Below are positions 41,127-49,991 of a stretch of DNA of 64,000 bases, piece by piece (position 1 is the stretch's first letter; each line of letters starts with the position of its first letter). The stretch is from Acidimicrobiaceae bacterium (GTDB taxonomy: Bacteria; Actinomycetota; Acidimicrobiia; Acidimicrobiales; Ilumatobacteraceae): the NCBI GenBank assembly GCA_020637235.1, contig JACJWG010000002.1:1-64000 (forward strand). The letters are read 5' to 3'. Both the position numbers and the translations under genes were made by a program. Below the pieces are notes generated by a model that was not told where the DNA came from, made no database searches, and was given only the letters and a program-made list of their open reading frames with translations.

Positions 41127-42689
41127 ATGACGGCGCTGGAGAGTCCAGACCTCGAACGAATCGAACGGCGGATCGACGTTCGCAACCTACGCAGGCGGCT
41201 CGTCACCCTCGACGTCGCCGCACTCGTGATCGCCTGGATGCCTGGGCAGCTGTGGAAGTACGGCGCTGGCATGGAGATCGAGAAGTGGATCCTCACCGAG
41301 GCCGTGCTGCTGGTGAGCGGTCTCATCGCCTTCAAGTGGCAGGGGCTCTACCTCGCCCGGGTGGCGTCGAGCCGCACCGAGGAGATCCGTCGCATCGTGC
41401 GCACCTCGGTGGTGCTGGGCCTGGTGCAGGCGTGGCTGCTGTGGGTGATGAGCGTGTACATGCCGGTGCACTGGCTGATCGGTGGCCCGGTGCTGTTGGT
41501 GTTGTTGCTGCTGTGGTTCCGTGGCGGCTTCCGCGCCTGGCTGAGCGCCTCGCGGGCGAGCGGCAAGTACCTGCGCGACGTGGTGGTGCTCGGCACCAAC
41601 GGCGATGCGGCCGAACTGGTGCAGATGCTGGCCGAGCACCCCGAGGCCGGCTTCCAGGTGGTGGGTGTGGTCGGCGACGGTCGCCTGGCCTCGAAGCACC
41701 AGCTGAGCCACCTGTACGAGGGTGAGATCGACGAGGTGCACGCGGTGCTCGAGCGTCTCGGCGTGTCGGGTGTGATCGTGGTGGTGGGTGCGCTGCCCTC
41801 GAAGGAACTGGTGCCGCTGCTGTCGGTGCTGGAGGCCCACGGCATCCACATCCAGGTGAGCAACGGTCTGCTCGGCATGAGCCACCGCCGCCTGCGCGCC
41901 ACCCCGGTGGCGTACCAGTCGCTCTACTACCTCGAGCCGGCCGATCCGAAGCACACCCAGATGATCATGAAGCGGGCGGTCGACGTGGTGACCGCCTCGA
42001 TCACGCTGTTGCTGGTGTCGCCGGTGATGCTGGCGATCGCCCTGGCGGTGAAGTTCACCGATCGTGGCCCGGTGCTGTTCGGCCAGACCCGTGTGGGTCG
42101 CGACGGCGAGCTGATCAAGGTGTGGAAGTTCCGCTCGATGGTGGTGAACGCCGAGGCGAAGCTGGCGGCGTTGATGGCCGAGCAGGGCAACGAGCGCAGC
42201 GGCCCGCTGTTCAAGCTCGAGAAGGATCCGCGGGTCACCCGTATCGGCCGGTTCATCCGGGCCACCAGCCTCGACGAGCTGCCGCAGCTGTTCAACGTGA
42301 TCAAGGGCGAGATGAGCATCGTCGGCCCGCGCCCGGCGCTGCCGGCCGAGGTGGCCCAGTTCGACGATCGTCTGCTCGACCGCCTGCAGATGCCCCCGGG
42401 CATCACCGGCCTGTGGCAGGTGGAGGCTCGCGACAACCCGCACTTCGGTGCGTACCGCCGCCTCGACCTCTTCTACGTCGACAACTGGTCGCTGAACCTC
42501 GATCTGGTGATCATGGTGGCCACCGTCGAGCAGGTGCTGTCGAAGGCCGTTCGCACGCTGTTCCGCCGCGGCGACGAGGCGGCCGCTCCGGCCCCCGTGT
42601 TGCAGCTGCCCCGTGAGCGTCGCCCGCTGGCCGCAGTGCCGGCGGCCGACGCCGAGGCCACCCCGGCGTCGGCCACGCAGACCGCCTGA
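41127..42689 (+). CDS. Polyprenyl-phosphate sugar phosphotransferase (WbaP/WcaJ type)
   Basis: This 520-residue enzyme primes repeat-unit synthesis by placing sugar-1-phosphate on undecaprenyl phosphate. Four hydrophobic helices lie in the first 140 residues, then a CoA-binding-like Rossmann domain (VVVLGTNGDAAELVQML). The catalytic domain begins MIMKRAVDVVTASITLLLVSPVM, followed by LIKVWKFRSMVVNAE, TRIGRFIRATSLDELPQLFNVI, MSIVGPRPALP and PGITGLWQVEAR. The Shine-Dalgarno AGGAGG at 41115-41120 fixes the ATG. The C-terminal tail is Ala/Pro-rich. This is one of three sugar transferase sequences in the window. Confidence 0.93.
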   Translation: MTALESPDLERIERRIDVRNLRRRLVTLDVAALVIAWMPGQLWKYGAGMEIEKWILTEAVLLVSGLIAFKWQGLYLARVASSRTEEIRRIVRTSVVLGLVQAWLLWVMSVYMPVHWLIGGPVLLVLLLLWFRGGFRAWLSASRASGKYLRDVVVLGTNGDAAELVQMLAEHPEAGFQVVGVVGDGRLASKHQLSHLYEGEIDEVHAVLERLGVSGVIVVVGALPSKELVPLLSVLEAHGIHIQVSNGLLGMSHRRLRATPVAYQSLYYLEPADPKHTQMIMKRAVDVVTASITLLLVSPVMLAIALAVKFTDRGPVLFGQTRVGRDGELIKVWKFRSMVVNAEAKLAALMAEQGNERSGPLFKLEKDPRVTRIGRFIRATSLDELPQLFNVIKGEMSIVGPRPALPAEVAQFDDRLLDRLQMPPGITGLWQVEARDNPHFGAYRRLDLFYVDNWSLNLDLVIMVATVEQVLSKAVRTLFRRGDEAAAPAPVLQLPRERRPLAAVPAADAEATPASATQTA

Positions 42690-42710
42690 TCTCCTTCTGT
42701 TGCTTCCGCC

Positions 42711-45017
42711 TCAGCCGAGGTCGATCGCGTACAGCAGCTGTTCATCCACGTCGGGGAGCACGGCCACTCGCCCGTCATCGGTGAGCTGACCACACTCCGG
42801 TTTGTTCATCCGGTCGCCGTTGGGCAGAGCCTCGACCCTCACGGTCGAATGCCGGACGGTGTCGTAACGAACGAGTTGCAGGCCAGAGCCGATGATCGGA
42901 TCCACGGAGGTGCGGAAGTAGCCGAGGAGGACGTATCGACCGGTGCCGTCGGCGTCGACGCAACGCGGGCGCTCCACTTCGAATGACGCGTACTCGACGT
43001 CCGGCTCAACTGGGTGAGCGCGCCCGGTTTCCGTGTCGACGACGAGCTGTCTCCATGGTCCGACCGGCCCGCCCTCGACGACGAGGGCACTTCGACCATC
43101 GTCGCTCAACGCTGCGATGTCCGCGGGTCCGGCGATCTCTCGAGATGAGCCGGATACGAGATCGTGGAAGTGGGTCGGTACTTGCGGAGCCCACGTGATG
43201 GCGAAGCGACCGCTGGCGTCGAGTGCCACCTGGTACTGCGGTCGAAAGGGGCCATCCGACCCCAGGTCGACCCAGCCGGACCGGATGCTCGTCGTCGTCT
43301 GGGTCTCGGCGTCGAACATGTAGGCGCCCACCAATGGGGGCGAGATTCCGAACTGGTCCGGATTCGCGAGCACGCCGTAGACAGCGACGCGTCCGTCGTC
43401 GGAGAGCCCGTACGAGCGCAGATGCCCGACGAACGGGCCGCCATCCGGCCGGAACGTGACCTTGCTGAGCACGCCCGTAACCAGGTCGAACTTGAAGAGA
43501 TCGGGTCCCCCGTTGGTGTCGCCGGCAACGAGATCCGACGCGAAGCTCACGAAGATGACGAACCGGCCATCGCCCGAGATCTTCGGTCCGCGCGACCAGG
43601 CGTTCCCTCCTTGTGCTCCATCGATGCGGGCACTGAGCAGACGGGTGGCGCCGCTGGCGCGATCGAGCACGTAGACGTCGTACTGTCCGTTGGTGTCTCG
43701 CGGATCGAGACCCTCGGCCGTGCTGAACGCGACGTGTCGCCCAACGGCGTCGGTCGACACCTCGGCGTTGCCACGGTTCGGGAGCAGCAATGTGGACGAG
43801 GCCGGCCGTTGCCGAGTGTCGAGCAGCCGTGCTGGGACGAGCCCGTTGAACCCGCTCCCGATCGGGAACCACCCCAGCACATCCACCACCACATGTGTGG
43901 AACCGCTGTAGTTGAACACACTCACGGCGCCGTCCGAACCCACCTGGGCGAGCACCATGTTCGCCGACGTCTCCTGTGCCACGAAGTTCACGTTGCTCGC
44001 CGTGGGACGCTCCGCCCCGGACGGAAACACCGTCAGATAGCCGCTCGACGACGGTTCGGTCGCGGTCACGTTCAACGCCACCGCACCCACACCGCCGGCC
44101 GGAACACCGCCACGGCCGGCGACCATCAGCCGCCGCGCCTCTCCCGGACCGACCGCACCCGTCGAACCGCCCGGAACGGAGAACTCGCCAGGTCGAGTGT
44201 CGAGCAGCCGTGCCGGCACGAGCCCGTTGAACCCGCTCCCGATCGGGAACCACCCCAGCACATCCACCACCACATGTGTGGAACCGCTGTAGTTGAACAC
44301 ACTCACGGCGCCGTCCGAACCCACCTGGGCGAGCACCATGTTCGCCGACGTCTCCTGTGCCACGAAGTTCACGTTGCTCGCCGTGGGACGCTCCGCCCCG
44401 GACGGAAACACCGTCAGATAGCCGCTCGACGACGGTTCGGTCGCGGTCACGTTCAACGCCACCGCACCCACACCGCCGGCCGGAACACCGCCACGGCCGG
44501 CGACCATCAGCCGCCGCACCTCTCCCGGACCGACCGCACCCGTCGAACCGCCCGGAACGGAGAACTCGCCAGGTCGAGTGTCGAGCAGGCGTGCTGGGAC
44601 GAGCCCGTTGAACCCGCTCCCGATCGGGAACCACCCCAGCACATCCACCACCACGTTCACGTCGCCCTGTGAGTTGAAGATCGACACTTGGCCGTCGGCG
44701 CCGACGGTGGCGATCACCATGTTCGGAACGGTCTGGCCTGCGACGAAGTTGAGGTTGCTCGCGGTCGGCCTCGACGCGCCGGTCGGGTACACCGTGAGAT
44801 AGGAGGCAGAGGTCGGGCCCGTCGCAGTCACGTTCAGAGCGACGGCCTCGACGCCAACCTCGGGCACACCGCCGACACCGATCACGGTCACGTTGATGGT
44901 CTCGCCCTGCCTCGAGGGACCCTGCCCGTTCGCCGAATCGGACGGCGCGGCGTTCGTGGTCGCACCGGCTGCGATCAGCATCCAGGACAGGACCATCAAT
45001 CCGACGGCCCGACTCAT
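42711..45017 (-). CDS. Secreted protein with three LLDTR-type modules and a beta-propeller-like part
   Basis: This is a 768-residue secreted protein. A signal peptide occupies about residues 1-26. Three modules of about 127 residues follow (RLLDTRPGEFSVPGGSTG; VALNVTATEPSSSGYLTVFP; VVVDVLGWFPIGSGF), a repeat common in actinobacterial exoproteins. From about residue 400 the sequence is TolB/PD40-like (VGRHVAFSTAEG; GPKISGDGRFVIFVS; LSDDGRVAVYGVL), suggesting a propeller. It may bind carbohydrate or other surface polymers. The middle modules are nearly identical in DNA. Confidence 0.75.
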   Translation of the reverse strand: MSRAVGLMVLSWMLIAAGATTNAAPSDSANGQGPSRQGETINVTVIGVGGVPEVGVEAVALNVTATGPTSASYLTVYPTGASRPTASNLNFVAGQTVPNMVIATVGADGQVSIFNSQGDVNVVVDVLGWFPIGSGFNGLVPARLLDTRPGEFSVPGGSTGAVGPGEVRRLMVAGRGGVPAGGVGAVALNVTATEPSSSGYLTVFPSGAERPTASNVNFVAQETSANMVLAQVGSDGAVSVFNYSGSTHVVVDVLGWFPIGSGFNGLVPARLLDTRPGEFSVPGGSTGAVGPGEARRLMVAGRGGVPAGGVGAVALNVTATEPSSSGYLTVFPSGAERPTASNVNFVAQETSANMVLAQVGSDGAVSVFNYSGSTHVVVDVLGWFPIGSGFNGLVPARLLDTRQRPASSTLLLPNRGNAEVSTDAVGRHVAFSTAEGLDPRDTNGQYDVYVLDRASGATRLLSARIDGAQGGNAWSRGPKISGDGRFVIFVSFASDLVAGDTNGGPDLFKFDLVTGVLSKVTFRPDGGPFVGHLRSYGLSDDGRVAVYGVLANPDQFGISPPLVGAYMFDAETQTTTSIRSGWVDLGSDGPFRPQYQVALDASGRFAITWAPQVPTHFHDLVSGSSREIAGPADIAALSDDGRSALVVEGGPVGPWRQLVVDTETGRAHPVEPDVEYASFEVERPRCVDADGTGRYVLLGYFRTSVDPIIGSGLQLVRYDTVRHSTVRVEALPNGDRMNKPECGQLTDDGRVAVLPDVDEQLLYAIDLG
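43820..44200 (-). repeat. 381-bp tandem repeat, copy 1
   Basis: This DNA copy codes for one LLDTR module and matches the next copy over its length with only a few differences (for example GCGCCTCTCCCGG against GCACCTCTCCCGG). Confidence 0.9.
44201..44581 (-). repeat. 381-bp tandem repeat, copy 2
   Basis: The second near-identical 127-codon module. A third, more diverged module follows at higher coordinates from about 44582. Confidence 0.9.
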
Positions 45018-45136
45018 GGAGTGAATCCCATTTCTCACACGCGGAGTCTGTCGCGCAGACCACCTCGCCACAAACGCCGAACGTTCGGTTCCTGGTTCGG
45101 CAATCGTGACGAGTCCACCCGCTCCAGGTGCTCGGC

Positions 45137-45595
45137 TCAGTGCGCGAGCCGCACCAGGCGGCGACGTACTCGGTGCCGACCGCGCAGCCAGTGGACGCCT
45201 GAGGCCACTTCGCCCACCAGCGCGGCGAGCGCCAGACCGATGGCGCCGCCGATCAGGTCGCCCCACTGGGCGCTGCGAGTGGTGAACGCCCATTGGGCCA
45301 CCTCGATCGCGCCGCTCAGCACGAACAGGCCCGCAAGCCCGGCCAGGCGTGCGCTGCGGCGTGGGGCGGCGATCACCACCGCCATGCCGGCCACCAGCCA
45401 CATCGCCACGTGGGTGTCGGCTTCACGGAGCGCTCGGCGCCACACCAGGTAGTGCTGCACCGGCTCGGGCAGATCGCCATGGCGGTCGGCCTTGGCGAAA
45501 GCGCCCCACCACCGGGCCACGCCGGCCGACATCGACACGGCGACGTTGAGCGCCACGACGGCGACGGTGACCAGTGCTCCTCGGCGGGTGAGCAT
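45137..45595 (-). CDS. VanZ-like membrane protein
   Basis: This 152-residue protein has about four hydrophobic helices and the VanZ-type end (LFVLSGAIEVAQWAFTTRSAQWGDLIGGAIGLALAALV). The order of HYLVWRRALREADTHVAMWL, a helix, then SGAIEVAQ is typical. VanZ proteins affect teicoplanin resistance in enterococci, but in polysaccharide loci their role is unclear. An upstream in-frame start at 45634 would add 13 residues. The ATG at 45595 is preferred for helix position. Confidence 0.72.
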   Translation of the reverse strand: MLTRRGALVTVAVVALNVAVSMSAGVARWWGAFAKADRHGDLPEPVQHYLVWRRALREADTHVAMWLVAGMAVVIAAPRRSARLAGLAGLFVLSGAIEVAQWAFTTRSAQWGDLIGGAIGLALAALVGEVASGVHWLRGRHRVRRRLVRLAH

Positions 45596-45634
45596 GCCGT
45601 CGACCGTCCGGCCGGACGGGCCGGTGGCAGGCAT

Positions 45635-45653
45635 CCGGGCCGATCAGGCCCGG
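45635..45653. terminator. Hairpin upstream of vanZ
   Basis: CCGGGCC and GGCCCGG enclose GATCA. It may belong to the end of the HAD transcript or to a vanZ leader. Confidence 0.4.
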
Positions 45654-45663
45654 CACGCGCAAC

Positions 45664-45693
45664 GGCCGCATCGGAGGCGGACCCGATGCGGCC
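45664..45693 (-). terminator. Strong hairpin after the HAD/LPxTG region
   Basis: GGCCGCATCGG and CCGATGCGGCC form an 11-bp stem with an 8-base loop, 46 bp past the HAD frame stop (45740) and 87 bp past the LPxTG frame stop. Confidence 0.6.
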
Positions 45694-45739
45694 GAAGTGC
45701 GAGCCCCAGGGACCTGGAGCCGATGAGTTGTCGGTCGTC

Positions 45740-46834
45740 CTACCTGGCGGAATCAGGCCAGGACGACGACGGCGGGAAACTCAGACCTTGGCGGTCTTGC
45801 GGCGACGGAAGCCACCGACGGCCACCATGCCGAGACCGGCGGCCGCAGCGACGGCACCGATCTGGAGCAGGTTGGCCGACTCGGAGCCGGTGACCGGCAG
45901 GGTGTCGCTGGCCGAAGCGGTCGAGCCGGCCGACGCCACCTGGGTGGGCGTGCTGACCGAGGCGGCCGGAGCCGGGGCGGCGGCGGGGGTCACCGTGGCA
46001 GACAACACGGCGGGGGTGACCGCCGGAGTGATCGCACCGACGGGCTGCACCACGACGTCGGGCGTGGCCGGAGCGGCCGACACGTTGCCGTCGGCGACCG
46101 GCGGCGTCTGCTGTGCAGGCGGCGGGGTGGCCGGAGCGTTCGAGTTGCTGAGTGCGAACCTCGGCGTCGGGTTGGTAGTCGGACGCCTGCGGCTCATCCT
46201 TCGAGTACACACATCCTTCGATTCGCAGGCGGATGCTCTGCATACCGCCCTGACGAGCGCCAAAGAAGTCCTTGGCTGGATTGTCCGCTATATAGACCGC
46301 GTGTGTCGGCTGTACCCCGAGGCATCGAGATGCCTCCTGAAACGGCAACGGATGTGGCTTCCAGTGCTCTCGGCCGAACTCGTCACTGAAGACGACAGCG
46401 TCGAAGGACGACGAAAGCCCCAGCGCAGCGAACTTCGCCCGCTGTACCTCCAGATTCCCGTCGGACACCAGCCCGACTTTTGTCGTCGACGATCGACGCA
46501 AATCGGCGAGGAGGTCCGACACCCCAGCAAACGGCGAGATCGCTGGCGAATGCGCTCTGAACGTAGCGATCAAACCATCTCGGGCTTGTTCGAAGGATCC
46601 CCACATCTGGAGGCATCGAACGGCTGCATCACCGCCCTGATCGAGCCACGTGTCGAAGACCCGCTGCTCACCCGATCTTCGAAGGTGGTACCACTGCTGA
46701 GCCAACCCACCATCGGGGTCCGTCATTGCTTCTCCGATGAGGAGCTGCTCGACCGCGATGAACCCGCTCTCCGTGTAGCTCCACTCGGGGTACAACGTGT
46801 CGTCGAGGTCAAAGACGACGGCTGCGAAGCTCAT
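45740..46834 (-). CDS. HAD-family hydrolase with a foreign C-terminal run-on
   Basis: This open frame has 364 residues. The first about 227 are a HAD phosphatase: FDLDDTLYPEW (catalytic Asp pair), a cap domain, VGLVSDGNLEVQRAK, WKPHPLPFQEAS and YIADNPAKDFFGARQGG. A usual member ends near PDAEV. Here the frame continues past about 46155 into DNA that belongs to an LPxTG gene in another frame, giving about 137 Arg/Ala-rich residues with no family meaning. The pair with the ATP-grasp gene upstream suggests sugar-phosphate or polymer-precursor work. Start is MSFAAVV, overlapping the ATP-grasp end. Confidence 0.75.
   Translation of the reverse strand: MSFAAVVFDLDDTLYPEWSYTESGFIAVEQLLIGEAMTDPDGGLAQQWYHLRRSGEQRVFDTWLDQGGDAAVRCLQMWGSFEQARDGLIATFRAHSPAISPFAGVSDLLADLRRSSTTKVGLVSDGNLEVQRAKFAALGLSSSFDAVVFSDEFGREHWKPHPLPFQEASRCLGVQPTHAVYIADNPAKDFFGARQGGMQSIRLRIEGCVYSKDEPQASDYQPDAEVRTQQLERSGHPAACTADAAGRRRQRVGRSGHARRRGAARRCDHSGGHPRRVVCHGDPRRRPGSGRLGQHAHPGGVGRLDRFGQRHPAGHRLRVGQPAPDRCRRCGRRSRHGGRRWLPSPQDRQGLSFPPSSSWPDSAR
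45781..46158 (-). pseudogene. Beheaded LPxTG surface protein
   Basis: In a different frame from the HAD run-on, this stretch codes for FALSNSNAPATPPPAQQ, a Pro/Ala/Val linker, and a sortase signal DTLPVTGSES followed by a hydrophobic helix and RRRKTAKV. There is no signal peptide and no own start. Reading upstream enters the HAD gene. It is best explained as the C-terminal end of a wall protein like the one at 37330-37914, joined to the HAD gene by deletion. Confidence 0.75.
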
Positions 46835-47804
46835 CCAAGTCATCTCCGGTCACGAACACCGACTCGTCATGACGAGTCATGTAGAGGTTGGGCACGTATC
46901 CGAACTCGTGTTGGGTTCTCCGCCCGAGCGCGTCTATCACCATCACATCCGTGATCGGGACACCGGCTGCGATCGCCAGTGGGCTGCCTCCGCCCAAACG
47001 GGCGTTGATCTCGCTGAACACGAACGAGCCGTCGCTCTGCTCGAACGCCTGAACCGTGATGGGTCCGATCGCTGGCAGTGCCGCAGCGATCCGTCGGCAG
47101 GCGTGCTCGATCTCGTCGCTCACCATGGTTACCGCCTTCATGACTTCGCCACCACGCACATGAATTCGCCGCCGACTCACCGCCGCCACGAAGCCCCCGC
47201 TGAGATCGCAGACCAGATCCGTGGTCACTTCGTCGCCGGTCAAGAGTTGCTGCACGATCGGTCGGTCGATGTCGGCAACGCATCGGTTCAACTCGAACCG
47301 GTCCCTCACAGCAGAGGCCCCGTGACCAGCACTCCCCTCCCGTGGCTTGATGAACGCCGGGAACGTGACCTCGTCGAGTCCTACGTCTGGGATCCACGAG
47401 CGTGGCGTCGCGAGCCCCAAGGACTCGAAGAACTTCATCGTCTGCCACTTGTCGTTCACGACGGGGACCGCATCGGCCGAGACGACAGCGAAGCGTACTT
47501 CGGGTCTCGACAACTCAGCCGAGAGGCTTGCCAGTTGCTCGATCTCCCGATCGGAGAGGGGCACGAACAACACCGTGTCACCGCCCTGCACATCAGCCAG
47601 ACTCCGAATGACTTCTGCGAACTCCGTCGTGCCAACGCGAGGCACAACAAGCGGTACATCGACGAACTGCAACGCGGGGGCCATCGCATCGAGATCCAAG
47701 CCGACGACCCGACTGCCCGACGGAGCCAGCTTTCGGACCGAGTCGACGAAGTGACGCGCGAGTTCGACCCGGCGCCCCACGCTGCAGAGCACGACCGTCA
47801 ACAT
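46809..47804 (-). CDS. ATP-grasp family ligase
   Basis: This 331-residue protein has an N-terminal pre-ATP-grasp part (MLTVVLCSVGRRVELARHFVD, then VVGLDLDAMAPALQFVD), an ATP-binding loop FIKPREGSAGHGASAVRD, and the metal-binding end FVFSEINARLGGGSPLAI. It resembles the carbamoyl-phosphate-synthase-like ATP-grasp genes found with HAD genes in polysaccharide clusters. It could form an amide or other acyl link to a sugar. Base composition is lower in GC than the rest of the window. The ATG at 47804 follows the sugar transferase stop by 11 bp. Confidence 0.85.
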   Translation of the reverse strand: MLTVVLCSVGRRVELARHFVDSVRKLAPSGSRVVGLDLDAMAPALQFVDVPLVVPRVGTTEFAEVIRSLADVQGGDTVLFVPLSDREIEQLASLSAELSRPEVRFAVVSADAVPVVNDKWQTMKFFESLGLATPRSWIPDVGLDEVTFPAFIKPREGSAGHGASAVRDRFELNRCVADIDRPIVQQLLTGDEVTTDLVCDLSGGFVAAVSRRRIHVRGGEVMKAVTMVSDEIEHACRRIAAALPAIGPITVQAFEQSDGSFVFSEINARLGGGSPLAIAAGVPITDVMVIDALGRRTQHEFGYVPNLYMTRHDESVFVTGDDLDELRSRRL

Positions 47805-47815
47805 GGCCACCAACC

Positions 47816-48445
47816 TCAGTCCCGCCCCGGTCGATCGACCGGCAACTCCGGCATGGTGGCGGAGTCGCTGCTGGAGATCCCTGACCGGCGCAGCACCGCA
47901 GGCACCGTTCGGAGGAGGATCCTCAGATCACCGACGAGACTGCGTGACCGCACGTACTCGACATCGAGCGCTAGGCGCTCATCCCAGCCGACCAGATTTC
48001 GTCCGCTGACCTGCGCGAGACCGGTGATCCCCGGCCGAACCTCGAACCGGCGATACTCATCGCCCCGGTACCGATCCCAATAGCGCACCGGTAGAGGCCG
48101 TGGTCCAACGAGGGACAAGTCGCCGACGAGCAGATTCACCAGAGATGGCAGCTCGTCGATCGATGTGGACCTCAGGAGCCCGCTGAGTCGCGTCATCCGT
48201 TCTCCGTCGTACTCCGGGCCTTCTTGCCCAGGGAGCGGATCTCGCATCGTCCGAAACTTGTAGAGCTGAAATGTGCACCCTTGCTTGCCGATTCGCGCCT
48301 GACGAAAGAGAACGCCTGACCCGAGGTCGAAGCGAACCAAGCCAGCAGCAACAATCAAGAGCGGCGACAGAACAGAGAGTCCAACGACCGCGACGACGAC
48401 ATCGACACACCGGCGCACTACGTCAGCAACCGTATTCGAGGACAT
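47816..48445 (-). CDS. Sugar transferase (WcaJ/EpsL type, short form)
   Basis: This 209-residue initiating phosphoglycosyltransferase consists of the single-helix catalytic domain: VADVVRRCVDVVVAVVGLSVLSPLL, FRQARIGKQGCTFQLYKFRTM, TRLSGLLRSTSIDELPSLVNLLVG, LSLVGPRPLPV, PGITGLAQVSGRN. The C-terminal end IRILLRTVPAVL-type sequence is intact. It would load the first sugar on the lipid carrier, in parallel to the long form at 41127. Start chosen at the ATG just before the catalytic helix. Confidence 0.9.
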   Translation of the reverse strand: MSSNTVADVVRRCVDVVVAVVGLSVLSPLLIVAAGLVRFDLGSGVLFRQARIGKQGCTFQLYKFRTMRDPLPGQEGPEYDGERMTRLSGLLRSTSIDELPSLVNLLVGDLSLVGPRPLPVRYWDRYRGDEYRRFEVRPGITGLAQVSGRNLVGWDERLALDVEYVRSRSLVGDLRILLRTVPAVLRRSGISSSDSATMPELPVDRPGRD

Positions 48446-48648
48446 CTCCCACTTCCGCACGCGAAGGCCGCAACTGAAAGTCAATGCTACTCGCCAGCGG
48501 CCGATTCGCCGGAGCCCTCGCCGCCAGCTCGCACGGGCTCTGCATTGTCTCCAACGGTCGCGATCGAGCCAACCCAACAGGGGCACGAGGCGCGTCGGGC
48601 CGATGGTCCCAGTGCCTAATCCCGCTTTAGATGGGCTGGGCTCGGCGG

Positions 48649-49744
48649 TCACGCGACCTTGCCGGCACCGCGACGCAGCACGGTCCGGTGCGCGTCCGCC
48701 CACCATGGTGATCTTCGGGCTCGTGCCCACTCGACTGTGCGCTCTGGCGCGATCGTGCGCGCCTGTGCGCACGCCGCCGCGACTGCGGCTGCATCCGGAG
48801 ACCGCGCCACCGCGCCCCAGCCTTCAACGCGGTCGGCGAATCCTCCGTCGGCGACCACCACGGCGGGGATGCCGGCGGCGGCGCCTTCGAGCAGCACCTG
48901 GCCAAAGCCTTCTTCCCAGCTGAGCAACAGCTGCACGTCGCCGGCTCGGTACACGTCACGGGGGTCGGGCAGGTGGCCGGTGAAGATCACGCGTGGGTTG
49001 TCGGCGGCCCGCCGACGGAGGTCGGCGGCGAGGGGGCCGTCACCGCACACGATCAGCCACGCACCGGGCATCTGTGCCACGGCGTCGATAGCCAGCTCGA
49101 TGCGTTTGCGCGGGATGAGGCGGGCGACGCTCACCAGCACCAGCTCGGCATCGGGTGGGATGCCGAAGTGGCGGCGCACGTAACGACGCTCCTCGGGGGT
49201 GGGCGGCTCGATCCACCCGTCCTCGAGCGCGTTCTCGATCACCTCGAAGTGGTGGGCGCTGCGGCCGGTGACGCTCATCATCTCGTCACGCACCGAGGTA
49301 CTCACGCAGATCGTGGTGGTCACGTGTCGCGACGCTCGGCGGTACGCCCACTCGAGCTGGGGGCGGAGGCGGCCCCGTGGCAGGTGGCCGTGTTCCATCC
49401 ACACCACCGGCGCCCGGCGGGACAGGAACCGCGTCAACAGGATCTGCTCACGCTTGAAGTGCACGTAGAACACGTCGAACGGCTCGCGCCGGTGCTCGGC
49501 GGCGATCCGTCGACGGGCACGCCAGCACACCAACGGGATCGACACGATCGACCGCATGGCACGCCGGTAGCTCCACTTGGCACCGAGGCCGAGGTCGATC
49601 GCCCGGCAGGCAGGTCTCGGCCCACCGAGGCAAGCTGCCGAGCAGCGTCGCTGTTGCTCGCGCCCGGATCAGCGGATGCGTCCAGATACGGGCGATGTGT
49701 GCATCGGCACCGCCGTGCTCGGTGGAGGTGATCACGACCCCCAC
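48649..49744 (-). pseudogene. Family 4 glycosyltransferase, frame-shifted
   Basis: Two frames together make one GT4 enzyme. The first (from the GTG at 49744) codes for VGVVITSTEHGGADAHIARI and on to SLPRWAETC. The second, one base off, continues RAIDLGLGAKWSYRRAMRS, then VVWMEHGHLPRG, VSVARLIPRKRIELAID and LLLSWEEGFGQVLLEGAAAG, ending at 48649. The break lies about 49598-49625, near CTGCCTGCC. If not a sequencing error the enzyme is dead or only the C-terminal part (from the ATG at 49557, about 302 residues) is made. Confidence 0.7.
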
Positions 49745-49806
49745 CTTTCGGTGGTGCCCGTCCTCGTCGCCCTCGCCCCCCTCACCGGCGTCGCCGGTGG
49801 TGGCGC

Positions 49807-49968
49807 TCAACGGGCGCCTTCGGCCCGCACCACCGCCGCCGGCGTGCTCGCCAGCACACGAAGGTCCGCCCGCATCGACCAGTGCTGCGGGTAGTGGTCG
49901 TCGAGTGCGATGCGTTCGTGCATGGAGGTGAGCGACCGTCCGCTCACCTGCCACAGGCAGGTGAGGCC
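49807..49968 (-). pseudogene. Remnant tail of a sugar transferase
   Basis: About 53 codons encode GLTCLWQVSGRSLTS, then ALDDHYPQHWSMRADLRVL and PAAVVRAEGA. This is the C-terminal end of a WcaJ-type sugar transferase (compare PGITGLWQVEAR and the tail of the gene at 41127). The rest of the enzyme is missing. Upstream sequence changes at once to a hairpin and the next gene, so it is a relic of a deletion. Confidence 0.8.
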
Positions 49969-49971
49969 CTG

Positions 49972-49986
49972 CCGCCGCTGCGGCGG
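49972..49986 (-). terminator. Hairpin at the sugar-transferase remnant boundary
   Basis: CCGCCG and CGGCGG enclose a 3-base loop, 5 bp after the membrane-protein stop at 49992. It may terminate that gene, and it marks the point where the transferase relic begins. Confidence 0.45.
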
Positions 49987-49991
49987 CCCGG

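Noticed and set aside
45018..45136. Open N-terminal extension of the LLDTR-module gene
   Set aside because: The longer frame is Arg/Gly-rich and lies over the vanZ gene. The signal peptide begins at the ATG at 45017.
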